This document shows, piece by piece, positions 42,684 to 51,084 of a DNA stretch of 52,832 nt. Each line of letters begins with the position of its first letter. Within the stretch, counting starts at the first letter, position 1. Source of the stretch: Nonomuraea terrae (GTDB taxonomy: Bacteria; Actinomycetota; Actinomycetes; Streptosporangiales; Streptosporangiaceae). Location of the stretch: the NCBI RefSeq assembly GCF_004348995.1, contig NZ_SMKQ01000038.1, positions 1-52,832 on the forward strand. The letters are read 5' to 3'. The translations under genes and the position numbers were made by a program. Below the pieces are notes generated by a model that was not told the origin of the DNA, searched no databases, and was given only the letters and a program-made list of their open reading frames with translations.

Positions 42684-44482
42684 TGAAGGTCATCGGCGCG
42701 GCGGCGGTCGTCCTGGCGGCCCTCGTCGTCACCCCCTCGGCCGGCGCGCAGGCGCCGTGCAAGCCGATCGAGTTCTACGTCGCCCCGGACGGCACCGACG
42801 GCGGCCCGGGCAACGCGCAGCGCCCGTGGCAGACGATCGAGCACGCCCGCGACCAGCTGCGGGCCAAGAAGCGGCAGCAGAGCTGCGACATCGTGGTCAA
42901 CGTCAAGGCCGGCGACTACCACGTCGACGAGACGATCGAGTTCACCGAGGCCGACTCCGGCGAGCACGGCCACAAGATCATCTACCGCAGTGCCGACGGC
43001 CCGGGCAAGGCCCGGCTGCTGGGCGCACGCCCGGTGACCGGGTGGGAGAAGGTCAAGGGCGAGATCTACAAGACGAAGGTCGACCGTACGTTCTACACGC
43101 TGTTCGAGGACGGCAGGCGAGCCACCACCGCGCGCTACCCGAACCGCAGGTCGGACGACGAGTGGGCGCCGTACCTCACCTCGGTGCTCAAGGAGCCGGA
43201 GAAGGAGGCCGTCCAGCAGTGGCTGTACTCCAACCCCGGCGACTGGGACAAGAGCTGGAACTTCGACAACGCGCAGGCCGTAGTCTGGTCGGGCGGGTCG
43301 TGGAGCTGGTTCACCGACACCGTGCCGATCCAGAACCCGTCGTGGGACGACAACCAGATCACCCTCGAACACTGGACGCGCTACGCCATGGTCAACAGCC
43401 GCGGCGGCTCGCGCTACTTCCTGCAGAACTCGCTGGACTTCCTCGACCAGCCGGGCGAGTACTTCTTCGACTTCGACAAGCAGGAGGTGTACTACTGGCC
43501 GCGCGGCTCGATCGACAAGGTCGTGGCGCCGACGGTCAGGACGATCCTGTCGCTCAAGGGCAGCAGCCCGGACAAGCGCGTACGGAACCTCGCCTTCGAC
43601 GGCCTGGCCCTGCAGTACAGCGACTTCGTGAGCTGGTACCGCAACGGCTGGATCAGCGCGGGCGACGCCGGCGAGCCGCACAAGTACCCGGAGTACGACC
43701 GGCAGATCGAGATGCCGCGCAACCGGTTCGGCACGGTGACGCTGACGAACACGCGCGACGTCGACCTGACCCGGCTGCGCATCTCCGACACCGGCTTCAC
43801 CGCCGTCTACCTGCTGTTCGCCAACGAACGGGTCAGGGTGTCGGACAGCCTGCTGGAGAACATCGGCGCCGACGGCATCAAGGTCGAGGGCGGCTACCCG
43901 GGCGAGGGTGACCTCACCGGGCACCACACGTTCACGAACAACTACATCCACCACATCGGCGAGCTGGTGCCCGGTGACGCGGCCGGGGTCGAGCTGATGA
44001 ACACCGGGAACAACGAAATCAGCCACTCCGTCGTCCGGCACAGCGCCCGCTACGGCATCAGCCTGGAGGTCCGCCCCGAGGTCAAGGACGGCGACGGCTA
44101 CGCCCACGGCAACGAGTTCTCCTACCTCCGCATCGAGGAGGCGGGCCTGGACAGCGGCGACATGGGCGCCTTCTACACCTACGGCGTCGACAACGCCGAG
44201 CCGCATCCGATCAGCAACCGCGTCTCCCAGGTCGTCATTGGCGACGTCATCCCTGACGCGTCGATGCCCGACAGCGGCACCCGCGGCGTGCACATGGACG
44301 CCGGCGGCTGCGGCTTCGCCTTCGCCAACATCGAGGTCGGCGAGGTCACGGACGACAAGTACCAGAGCTACCAGTGCAACGAGGTGACGAACGCCAACTG
44401 GCAGGACGGCTTCGACGCCTCGAAGATGGAGTACGACAAGATCGGCGTGACGAGCGCCTTCCCGTACCCGATCCCCGGCTAG
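42683..44482 (+). CDS. Secreted right-handed beta-helix protein B, paralogue of A
   Basis: 599 residues with a Sec signal (MKVIGAAAVVLAALVVTPSAGA) and the same beta-helix organisation as protein A: YVAPDGTDGGPGNAQRPW start, GGSWSWFTDTVP, GADGIKVEGGYPGEGD. The two proteins align throughout with scattered substitutions, but their last ~42 codons are identical in DNA. ATG 42683 overlaps the stop of A as TGATG. Probably a gene duplication giving two enzymes for related linkages. Ends 14 bases before a strong terminator. Confidence 0.8.
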   Translation: MKVIGAAAVVLAALVVTPSAGAQAPCKPIEFYVAPDGTDGGPGNAQRPWQTIEHARDQLRAKKRQQSCDIVVNVKAGDYHVDETIEFTEADSGEHGHKIIYRSADGPGKARLLGARPVTGWEKVKGEIYKTKVDRTFYTLFEDGRRATTARYPNRRSDDEWAPYLTSVLKEPEKEAVQQWLYSNPGDWDKSWNFDNAQAVVWSGGSWSWFTDTVPIQNPSWDDNQITLEHWTRYAMVNSRGGSRYFLQNSLDFLDQPGEYFFDFDKQEVYYWPRGSIDKVVAPTVRTILSLKGSSPDKRVRNLAFDGLALQYSDFVSWYRNGWISAGDAGEPHKYPEYDRQIEMPRNRFGTVTLTNTRDVDLTRLRISDTGFTAVYLLFANERVRVSDSLLENIGADGIKVEGGYPGEGDLTGHHTFTNNYIHHIGELVPGDAAGVELMNTGNNEISHSVVRHSARYGISLEVRPEVKDGDGYAHGNEFSYLRIEEAGLDSGDMGAFYTYGVDNAEPHPISNRVSQVVIGDVIPDASMPDSGTRGVHMDAGGCGFAFANIEVGEVTDDKYQSYQCNEVTNANWQDGFDASKMEYDKIGVTSAFPYPIPG

Positions 44483-44496
44483 CCACGGCCGGCACG

Positions 44497-44526
44497 GGGC
44501 GGTCACACCCGCGGGTGTGACCGCCC
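44497..44526 (+). terminator. Terminator of the glycan operon
   Basis: GGGCGGTCACACCC and GGGTGTGACCGCCC are perfect 14-base arms with a 2-base GC loop (palindromic), followed by TTTCGTGTT. It lies 15 bases after the stop of beta-helix protein B. Confidence 0.9.
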
Positions 44527-44727
44527 TTTCGTGTTGTCAGGGACACCGGCACCTCTCCGGCCGGGGCGCGCCGGCGCGCAGGACGTCATCCCGCAGCGGA
44601 ACGAGCACTCGGCTCGCGACAGCCGCCGTCTGCTTCTTTCGGTGCAGGGACTACGGCGAACGGAGCAGAGGCGAGTGACAGTCGATGGACGACGCGGTGC
44701 CGCCGCGGCGCGGCATAGCGTTCCGCC

Positions 44728-45183
44728 ATGAGCAAGAGAACGATCAATGTGGTGGCCGCGCTCACCTTGACGGCCGGTGCGCTGGGGCTGGGCGCCGGAG
44801 GCGCGTCCGGCGGTCTGGCCGGATCGCCATCGCGACGTGAGCCCCTTCACGTCCGGCACTCCGCTCTGCTCGTGGACGTCGGGCTGGCCGCCGTCGCCGT
44901 GGTGCTCTTCGTCGCCGTCGCCCTCGCCACCGGAGTGCGCAGCCCGTGGCAGGGCGTGATCCCGCTCGCCCTGTTCCTCGGAGCCCTCCTGCTGGTCAGG
45001 CGCCGCCTGCCGATGACGGTGCTGCTGCTGTCGGTCGCCGGGATCTTCGTCTATCACCTCACCAGCTTTTCCCCCGCCGGCTGGATCTGGCCGGCGCCGG
45101 CGGGGGACCGCGGTGCGCCAGGAACCGGTCGCGGGTCAGCGGCATTCTCATCGTCGGTTCTCAGCGTGCGAGCAGTGCGTTGA
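44728..45183 (+). CDS. Membrane protein, truncated histidine-kinase sensor-like
   Basis: 151 residues with three or four hydrophobic segments. Residues ~43-125 (HSALLVDVGLAAVAVVLFVA, LLLVRRRLPMTVLLL, VYHLTSFSPAGWIWPA) match the layout of the N-terminal membrane region of actinobacterial two-component histidine kinases, but the dimerisation and kinase domains are missing. After WPA the sequence becomes low-complexity and stops. I read it as a truncated remnant, though a stand-alone membrane protein is possible. Its end overlaps the MerR gene end by 23 bases. Confidence 0.5.
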   Translation: MSKRTINVVAALTLTAGALGLGAGGASGGLAGSPSRREPLHVRHSALLVDVGLAAVAVVLFVAVALATGVRSPWQGVIPLALFLGALLLVRRRLPMTVLLLSVAGIFVYHLTSFSPAGWIWPAPAGDRGAPGTGRGSAAFSSSVLSVRAVR

Positions 45184-45871
45184 GTGCGGCGGCGGCTTCC
45201 AGGAGGGCTCTCGAACGGGTGTCGATGCTCGCGTCCCGGGCCGCCAGCGTGCTCAGCACCTCCTCCCAGCGACGACCGCGGCGCAGCTGTGGCATCAGGG
45301 CCTTGAGCGGGGCTATGCGGTAGCCGGCCATGCGCAGCTGGTGGACGACGCGGGCGTCGCGCACCTGGGCGGGCGAGTAGCGGCGCGGGCCTCGTACGGA
45401 GTCGCGGCCGGGGACGACGAGACCTTCCGCGTCCCAGTGCCGCAAGGTCGACGGGCGCACGCCGAGCGCGGCGGCGAGCTCGGCGATGCTCATCGCGTCC
45501 GAAGGGCGCACGGCGTCGATCGGCTCCGCGGTGATGGCCTCGGCGGCCTTCTTGGCCAGCGCGAGTTCACGGCGCTCCGTGTCGAGCCGGGCATGCGCCG
45601 CGTCCAGAAGGGCCAGCGCCTCCGACAGCGGGTGCGCGTGCGCGGCGCGCATGATCCTCTTGGCCTCGACCGGGCCCGTGCAGGCCGCGAGCGCTCGATA
45701 GGCCAGCACCGCGTGCACGTGCGGATCGCCGTAGATCCGGTAACCGGTGGGAGTGCGTCCCACGGGCGGCAGCACACCGTCTCGCTCCAGATTGCGGATC
45801 TGCTGCACGGAGTACCCGGTCCGCCGTGCGATGTCGGCGGTGCGCATTCCTGGCGAGTTGCGGCTTCGCAC
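45161..45871 (-). CDS. MerR family regulator with two MerR helix-turn-helix domains
   Basis: 236 residues. Two complete MerR DNA-binding domains: residues ~9-75 (MRTADIARRTGYSVQQIRNL, ending before a GYRIYGDPHVHAV wing) and ~127-195 (MSIAELAAALGVRPSTLRHW, ending with GPRRYSPAQVRDARVVHQL). A coiled-coil-like linker separates them. No metal-binding cysteine cluster. GTG 45871 has GAGG at good distance; ATG 45847 starts exactly at the domain but has AGGA only one base away. It may bind as an internal pseudo-dimer. Confidence 0.85.
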   Translation of the reverse strand: MRSRNSPGMRTADIARRTGYSVQQIRNLERDGVLPPVGRTPTGYRIYGDPHVHAVLAYRALAACTGPVEAKRIMRAAHAHPLSEALALLDAAHARLDTERRELALAKKAAEAITAEPIDAVRPSDAMSIAELAAALGVRPSTLRHWDAEGLVVPGRDSVRGPRRYSPAQVRDARVVHQLRMAGYRIAPLKALMPQLRRGRRWEEVLSTLAARDASIDTRSRALLEAAAALNALLAR

Positions 45872-45933
45872 CCTGTGACCTCGGCTCTTTCGTGAAAAGT
45901 CTCCACAAGGACTTCAATGGAATGCTAGAACGC

Positions 45934-46404
45934 ATGGACGTTGACGAGATCATCAAGTTCCTCGACGACCTCGGCGGAGTTCTCGCGCTCAGGCCGGGAC
46001 CCGGCGATGGTTCACCCGAGATCAGCTGGGGCGACACGTTCTTCTCCTACGCGCCCGATGGCGTCGTTCCGACGACGACGCAGCCCTTCGCCACGATCGT
46101 GACGAAGGACTATCCCGGCGACGAGAGATCGCGGCTGAACCGGCCGGACGTCTTCCGCCTGAACCTCTTCGCGGGCAAGGACGCCTTCGTCAGCCGGACC
46201 GGCAGGCAGCCGCGCGACCCGGCCACGGACGACCCCGATCCGAGCGTGGTAGACACCGTGATCGCGCACCCCGTCTACGGCGAATTGGGCTGGCTCGCCG
46301 TCGTGAACCCGGGCCCGCGCACGGAGGCGGCGGTCCGTGACCTGCTGCGCACGGCCCACCGCCTCGCCCGCGCCCGCTACGAACGGCGGGCCGAGACGCG
46401 CTGA
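45934..46404 (+). CDS. DUF6194-like small protein
   Basis: 156 residues with the conserved opening MDVDEIIKFLDDLGGVLALR and the SPEISWGDTFFSYAPDG, then PTTTQPFATIVTKDYPGD motifs. I recognise this as the actinobacterial DUF6194 group; its function is unknown. I start at ATG 45934; ATG 45922 is four codons upstream. Divergent from the MerR gene, which may regulate it. Ends before a hairpin shared with the convergent oxidoreductase gene. Confidence 0.8.
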   Translation: MDVDEIIKFLDDLGGVLALRPGPGDGSPEISWGDTFFSYAPDGVVPTTTQPFATIVTKDYPGDERSRLNRPDVFRLNLFAGKDAFVSRTGRQPRDPATDDPDPSVVDTVIAHPVYGELGWLAVVNPGPRTEAAVRDLLRTAHRLARARYERRAETR

Positions 46405-46450
46405 CGTCAGCGGGGTGGACGACCGCCCCGTCCGGTCCTGACCCCGTCAT

Positions 46451-46482
46451 CCGGCCCGGGGACGCCGTCGGCCCCGGGCCGG
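46451..46482. terminator. Bidirectional hairpin terminator
   Basis: CCGGCCCGGGG (46451-46461) and CCCCGGGCCGG (46472-46482) form a perfect 11-base stem with a 10-base loop between two convergent genes (stops at 46404 and 46499). Confidence 0.75.
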
Positions 46483-46498
46483 AGTCCTTCCCGGCGCG

Positions 46499-47590
46499 TC
46501 AGGCGTCGAAGTGGCCGGTGAACATGTCCAGCAGCATGGCCTGGCCCTTGAACTGCGACGTCACCTCGCGGCCCACGAGCCCGCCGAAGTCGGGCAGGTG
46601 GCCGGCGCCGCCCTCCGGGCCCAGCGGGACGAGGATGACCGGCGGCTGCCGTTCGTAGTCCTGCTGCTCACCCTCGCCGGTGATCAGCGCGCGCAGGTTC
46701 GCCGCGAGCAGCTCGCCCTGGGCGCCGGCGAAGCCGGCCATCTTGCGGTCGGCGTCGGCGATGTCGCCGATGGCGAACACCCTCTCGTGCCCGGCGACCC
46801 GCAGCCGCTCGTCCACCCGTACGTAGCCGCGCTCGTCGCGGGCGGCGGCGAGCGAACCGCGCAGGTAGTCGGTGTGCGGCACGACGCCGAAGCAGCGGAA
46901 CCAGATGTCGGCCGTCAGCTCCTCCCCCGCCTCCGTGACGACGCTGACGGGCCCGGCGACGGCGGGCTGCACGCTCGGCAGCCCGCGCAGCGCGGCGCCG
47001 AGCCGCAGCTCGACGCCCAGGTCGGCGAGCTGCTTGCGCAGCTCGACGCGGAGCTCGTCGTCGAACGGCCCCTGCAGGATGTCGGACGCCGCGTCGGCGA
47101 TGATCACGTGCTTGCCGGGGAACGACGCCTTGATCTCCCCCGCCAGCTCCAGCCCGGCCGGTCCGGCCCCGAGGAGCAGTACGCGCTCCGCGCCGGCCAG
47201 CGCCTCGTGCGCGGCCCGCGCCCTGGCCCTGGCCGCCCCGACGTCCGGCTCGTCGATCTTCGCCGGGAACGGGTACGCCGACCCGGTCGCCAGCACCAGG
47301 TAGTCGGGCTCCAGGACCTGCCCGGAGGCGAGCCGCACACGGCGGCCGTCGGCCTCCACGACACGGTCCTGGACGAACCTGCCGTGCTTCAGCAGGCGGC
47401 GGTAGGGCAGGAAGATCCGCTCCAGCCACTCCGGCTCGACCAGCGCCCGCCACGCCGCGACGTTGTGCATGAACGTGTCGGTCTTGTCGACCAGGGTCAC
47501 GTCGGCGACGTCGTCGAGGAGCTTGGCCACCTTGAAGCCGGCGTACCCGCCGCCGACCACCACGACGCTCGGACGCGCGTTCTCGCTCAT
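46499..47590 (-). CDS. FAD-dependent NAD(P)H oxidoreductase (NDH-2/AIF-like)
   Basis: 363 residues with an N-terminal FAD Rossmann motif VVVVGGGYAGFKVAKLL, a second dinucleotide fold LLLGAGPAGLELAGEIKA and the C-terminal FAD-binding VFAIGDIAD. No CxxC redox pair, so it is of the NDH-2/AIF-like two-dinucleotide oxidoreductase type, passing electrons from NAD(P)H to a quinone or acceptor. I take ATG 47590 (GTG 47593 adds one codon; GGAG sits five bases upstream of the ATG). Divergent from the HxlR gene, which probably controls it. Confidence 0.88.
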   Translation of the reverse strand: MSENARPSVVVVGGGYAGFKVAKLLDDVADVTLVDKTDTFMHNVAAWRALVEPEWLERIFLPYRRLLKHGRFVQDRVVEADGRRVRLASGQVLEPDYLVLATGSAYPFPAKIDEPDVGAARARARAAHEALAGAERVLLLGAGPAGLELAGEIKASFPGKHVIIADAASDILQGPFDDELRVELRKQLADLGVELRLGAALRGLPSVQPAVAGPVSVVTEAGEELTADIWFRCFGVVPHTDYLRGSLAAARDERGYVRVDERLRVAGHERVFAIGDIADADRKMAGFAGAQGELLAANLRALITGEGEQQDYERQPPVILVPLGPEGGAGHLPDFGGLVGREVTSQFKGQAMLLDMFTGHFDA

Positions 47591-47603
47591 CACATCTCCA
47601 AAG

Positions 47604-47680
47604 CTACTAGGAAGGAAGGCGTTGCTAGGCTATTCATACTCGCTTCGGAAATCAAAGCGACAGCTGATCTGCTAGTTTGG
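47604..47680. promoter_or_regulatory. Repeated CTAG-core boxes in the oxidoreductase/HxlR gap
   Basis: CTACTAGGAAGG (47604-47615), GTTGCTAGGC (47621-47630) and CTGCTAGTTTGG (47669-47680) share a CT(A/G)CTAG-like core. CTAG is rare in such a genome. They are candidate HxlR operators in the 95-base divergent gap. Confidence 0.45.
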
Positions 47681-47685
47681 AGGGC

Positions 47686-48039
47686 ATGGCGCCCACGCGA
47701 CACGACCTGGAAAACTGCGCCCGCGGCGACGCCGCCCTCACCCGCGCGTTCACCCTGCTCGGCAAGCGCTGGAGCGGCCTGCTGCTGGGCAGCCTGGGCG
47801 CCGGCCCCGCGGGGTTCCGCGAGCTGTCGCGGGCCATCGACGGCGTCAGCGACTCGGTGCTCTCCGACCGGCTGGCCGAGCTGACCAAGGCGGGGCTGAT
47901 CGCCCGCCGGGTCGAGGAGGGGCCGCCCGTGACGGTGTCGTACGAGCTGACGGAGAGCGGGCGGGCGCTCATACCGGCGCTCGACCAGATCTCCCGCTGG
48001 GCCGAGGAGCATCTGCCCGCGCCCGACGAGCTCTGCTGA
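47686..48039 (+). CDS. HxlR family transcriptional regulator
   Basis: 117 residues, the family size. The N-terminal Cys in DLENCARGDAAL and the winged helix LLGKRWSGLLLGSLGAGPAGFRELSRAIDGVSDSVLSDRLAEL are typical; the GPPVTVSYELTESGRAL wing follows. HxlR proteins respond to aldehydes, quinones or redox change. ATG at 47686 follows TTGGAGG. Divergent from the FAD oxidoreductase. Confidence 0.92.
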   Translation: MAPTRHDLENCARGDAALTRAFTLLGKRWSGLLLGSLGAGPAGFRELSRAIDGVSDSVLSDRLAELTKAGLIARRVEEGPPVTVSYELTESGRALIPALDQISRWAEEHLPAPDELC

Positions 48040-48129
48040 CCCTGGGCCGGTTGGGGGTTGATCGTCCGATATGCGGTGTTACGTTGAGGTTCGAGGCGTG
48101 TCCCGACACCTGCGAAGGACGTGGTTCCC

Positions 48130-48669
48130 GTGCTCTACCTCTTCGGCTTCGAGCGGATCGGCGTGGCCGTGAGCGACATCTACTTCGTCGACCCAGCCCC
48201 CTTGCCCGGCCAGGACGGCGCCGAGCGCGGCGTGCGGCTCGAGCTGCGCCGGCTGGAGCAGGGTGAGCTGAAGGGCTCGATCTACTCCGCCCGCCCGATC
48301 AGCATCGACCGGCCGATCTGGCGCGTCGACCTGCTGGAGTCCGTCGAGGGCACGCCGGGCAGCTTCGACCGCACGCACCACCATCCGGGCACGCGGGGGT
48401 GGGAGCCGGGGCGGCGGGTGTTCGACGAGCGGCTGTCGAAGGAGCCGCTGGCCTGGCTGGGGGAACGCCTCGCCGACCTGGAGGGCGTCCTCGACGAGGC
48501 GGGCGTCGCACGTGACGAGGTGACCCCGGAGGACGTACGCGGCCTGCGTGACCGCGCCCCCGAGATCGTCGAGACGGTCTCCCGCCTGCTGGACCAGATC
48601 CGCACCACCTCCCCGGACGCCCCTCCCGGCGCCGAGTCGGCCACCAGCGTCCGCGCCAGCTGGCTCTGA
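48130..48669 (+). CDS. Conserved hypothetical protein
   Basis: 179 residues, soluble, no recognised family. It opens VLYLFGFERIGVAVSDIYFV and is rich in Glu, Asp and Arg; a middle section with HHHPG may bind a metal. I start at GTG 48130, ten bases after AAGGA; GTG 48121 is too close. Convergent with the RpiR gene. Confidence 0.7.
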   Translation: MLYLFGFERIGVAVSDIYFVDPAPLPGQDGAERGVRLELRRLEQGELKGSIYSARPISIDRPIWRVDLLESVEGTPGSFDRTHHHPGTRGWEPGRRVFDERLSKEPLAWLGERLADLEGVLDEAGVARDEVTPEDVRGLRDRAPEIVETVSRLLDQIRTTSPDAPPGAESATSVRASWL

Positions 48670-48691
48670 CCGGTTACCCGACCGCCTGATC

Positions 48692-49567
48692 TCAGGGGGT
48701 CGCGGGGCGGCGGTGGAGGAGGCCGAACCTGGCCCACATCGCCTCCGCGGCCTCGATGGAGGCGCCCGTACGGGCCGGGTCGACGGCGGCGAGCTGGGCG
48801 ACGAGGGCCTGGGCGACGGCCATGCCCCCGGTCAGCGACGGGAAGAAGGCCTCCCCTTCGGCGGGCACCAGCACGACCTCCTCCGCCGCGTTCGCCAGCG
48901 CCGGGCTGGCCGCGTCCGTGATGGCGAACACCCGCGCGCCCCGCGACCCGGCCTCGTTGGCCGCCAGCACCGTGCTCTCGTACAGACGCCAGAAGCTGAT
49001 CGCGATCAGCACGTCGCCGGCGGCGACGGTGGAGACCGTGTTGGCCAGCTCCGCGTCGCCCGCCGTCACCGCCGCCACGGGGTAGCCCGCCAGGCGGGCG
49101 TTGTGCGCGAGGGCGAGGCCGACGGCGGCGTAGCTGCCGTCGGCGACGATGACGGTGCGCCGCGCCGCCGCGACGGCCTCGGCGATCGTGAGCAGTACGC
49201 GTTCGTCCATGCGCCGGTTGAGCAGCGCCAGGCTGTCGAGGTCGCGGCGCAGCGAGCGGGAGCTGGGCGAGCCGTTGCCCCGGTGCTCGGCCGCGACCTG
49301 GCCCGCGCTGAGCGAGGACAGATAGCGGGCGCGCAGCTCCAGCTGCAACGCCGGCCAGCCGGCGAAGCCGAGCGCCTGCGCCGTACGGGTGACGGTCGCG
49401 ACGTTGACGCCCGCGACCTGGGCCAGCTCCCCCGCCGACGCGAACGACGCGCGCCGTGGCTGGGACAGCAGCAGCTCCACGACGGCGGCGGCCTTGCCGC
49501 GCAGCCCGCGCTCGGGCAGCCGTTCACGCAACCAGTCTTCGAAGCTGTCGGCGGCGCGCTCTGTCAC
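48692..49567 (-). CDS. RpiR/MurR family regulator with SIS domain
   Basis: 291 residues. N-terminal RpiR helix-turn-helix (~1-80: ASAGELAQVAGVNVATVTRTAQALGFAGW), then an SIS sugar-phosphate-binding domain (~125-260: VIVADGSYAAVGLALAHNAR, ISFWRLYESTVLAANEAGSRGARVFAITD). GTG 49567 follows GGGAGGA. Divergent from the MFS operon, which it likely controls. Confidence 0.92.
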   Translation of the reverse strand: MTERAADSFEDWLRERLPERGLRGKAAAVVELLLSQPRRASFASAGELAQVAGVNVATVTRTAQALGFAGWPALQLELRARYLSSLSAGQVAAEHRGNGSPSSRSLRRDLDSLALLNRRMDERVLLTIAEAVAAARRTVIVADGSYAAVGLALAHNARLAGYPVAAVTAGDAELANTVSTVAAGDVLIAISFWRLYESTVLAANEAGSRGARVFAITDAASPALANAAEEVVLVPAEGEAFFPSLTGGMAVAQALVAQLAAVDPARTGASIEAAEAMWARFGLLHRRPATP

Positions 49568-49618
49568 CCTGATCCTCCCTCGGCCGGGACCATGCTACGC
49601 ATTCGCCGCAATCGCCTC

Positions 49619-49636
49619 ATGCAATGACCATTGCAT
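49619..49636. promoter_or_regulatory. Palindromic RpiR operator candidate
   Basis: ATGCAATG (49619-49626) and CATTGCAT (49629-49636) form a perfect 8-base inverted repeat with a 2-base spacer in the 140-base divergent gap. GGCATTTCGC follows at ~49641 as a partial further copy. Confidence 0.55.
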
Positions 49637-49707
49637 TTCCGGCATTTCGCACTATATCTTGCTTCGAAGTCCCCCTGTAGGGCCACGACCTGGGGAAAGG
49701 TGCGTCC

Positions 49708-51084
49708 ATGTCCTTGTTGGCCCGTCTCGATCGGCTCCCGCTGAGCCGTCCTCACTATGTCCTCCTGCTGATCGGCGGGCTCGGCTACACCTTCGACGGC
49801 ATGGACTCGGCCGTGGTCGCGTTCCTGCTGCCGAGCGCTCAGGACGCCTGGAGCCTGTCCGACGGACAGCTCGGCTTCATCGGGTCCGCGACGCCGTTCG
49901 GCTTCCTGTTCGGCGCGACCGTGGCGGGCCTGCTCGGCGACCGCATCGGCCGCAAAAAAGTGATGATGTACGCGCTCGCCTTCTACGCCGTCTTCTCCGT
50001 GGTGGCCGCGTTCGCGCCCTCGTACGAGGTGTTCCTGGCGGCGCGCGTGCTGGCCGGGGCCGGCGCGGGCGCGGAGAGCGCGATCATCGCGCCGTTCCTG
50101 TCGGAGTTCGTGCCGGCCGACCGGCGCGGGTGGTTCATCGGCGCGCTGGCCGGATTCTTCTCGTTCGGGTTCGTGATGGCCGCGCTGATCGGGCGCTTCG
50201 TGGTGCCCACGTTCGACGACGGCTGGCGGATCGCGCAGGTGATCACCGCGCTGCCGATCCTCATGCTGCTGTGGTGGCGGCGCTCGCTGCCCGAGTCGCC
50301 ACGCTTCCTGCTCCATCAGGGCCGTACGGCCGAGGCCGAGGCGGTGGTCGCCGACCTGGAACGCCGCGTCGAGCGGGCCACCGGCGCGCCGCTGCCCCCG
50401 GTGCCCGAGACCGCCGTCGCCCCTTCGGCCACGGCCCGCAAGGTGAACCTGGTGAGCGCGCTGCGCTTCCTGTGGAGCCCCGCCATGGCCAGGCGCACCG
50501 GGGTGATCTGGCTGGTGTGGTTCGTGATCACGTTCTCGTACTACGGGTTCTTCTCGTGGATCCCGACCCTGCTGGTGAACCGCGGCATCACCGTCACCAA
50601 GAGCTTCGAGTTCTCGATCATCATCTATCTCGCCCAGATCCCCGGCTACTTCTCCGCCGCCTGGCTGTCGGAGCGGCTGGACCGCAAGAACACCATCGCC
50701 CTCTACCTCGCCGGCTCGGCGGTCAGCGCGTTCTGGCTGTCGCAGATGGACTCGCCCGTCTCCATCACGGTCGCGGGCGCGGTGCTGTCGTTCTTCCTGA
50801 ACGGCACCTACGCCGGCGTCTACTCCTACACCCCCGAGGTGTTCCCCACGTGGATCCGCGCCACGGGCACCGGCCTGTCCAGCGCCTTCGGCCGGGTCGG
50901 CAGCATCCTCGCCCCGACGATCATCGGGTTCTCCGCGGCGAGCCTCGGGTTCGCGGGCGTGTTCGGCCTGACGACCGCGGTGCTGGTGGCCGGGGTGGTG
51001 TGTGTGATCGTTTTCGGCCTGGCCACGGCCGGGCAATCCCTTGAAGAGCTGACCGAACCCCCCGTGCAGGAGGCCACCAGGTGA
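49708..51084 (+). CDS. MFS transporter, aromatic-acid/metabolite:H+ symporter type
   Basis: 458 residues with 12 hydrophobic segments. Asp30 and Asp33 of the FDGMD motif in helix 1, GDRIGRKK (77-84), PESPRFLL (195-202) and PEVFPTWIRATGTG near the end are hallmarks of the aromatic-acid/metabolite H+ symporter branch. Probably imports an organic acid or small nitrogenous compound. ATG follows a weak GGGGAAAGG. Followed by the GAF gene (4-base overlap). Confidence 0.9.
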   Translation: MSLLARLDRLPLSRPHYVLLLIGGLGYTFDGMDSAVVAFLLPSAQDAWSLSDGQLGFIGSATPFGFLFGATVAGLLGDRIGRKKVMMYALAFYAVFSVVAAFAPSYEVFLAARVLAGAGAGAESAIIAPFLSEFVPADRRGWFIGALAGFFSFGFVMAALIGRFVVPTFDDGWRIAQVITALPILMLLWWRRSLPESPRFLLHQGRTAEAEAVVADLERRVERATGAPLPPVPETAVAPSATARKVNLVSALRFLWSPAMARRTGVIWLVWFVITFSYYGFFSWIPTLLVNRGITVTKSFEFSIIIYLAQIPGYFSAAWLSERLDRKNTIALYLAGSAVSAFWLSQMDSPVSITVAGAVLSFFLNGTYAGVYSYTPEVFPTWIRATGTGLSSAFGRVGSILAPTIIGFSAASLGFAGVFGLTTAVLVAGVVCVIVFGLATAGQSLEELTEPPVQEATR

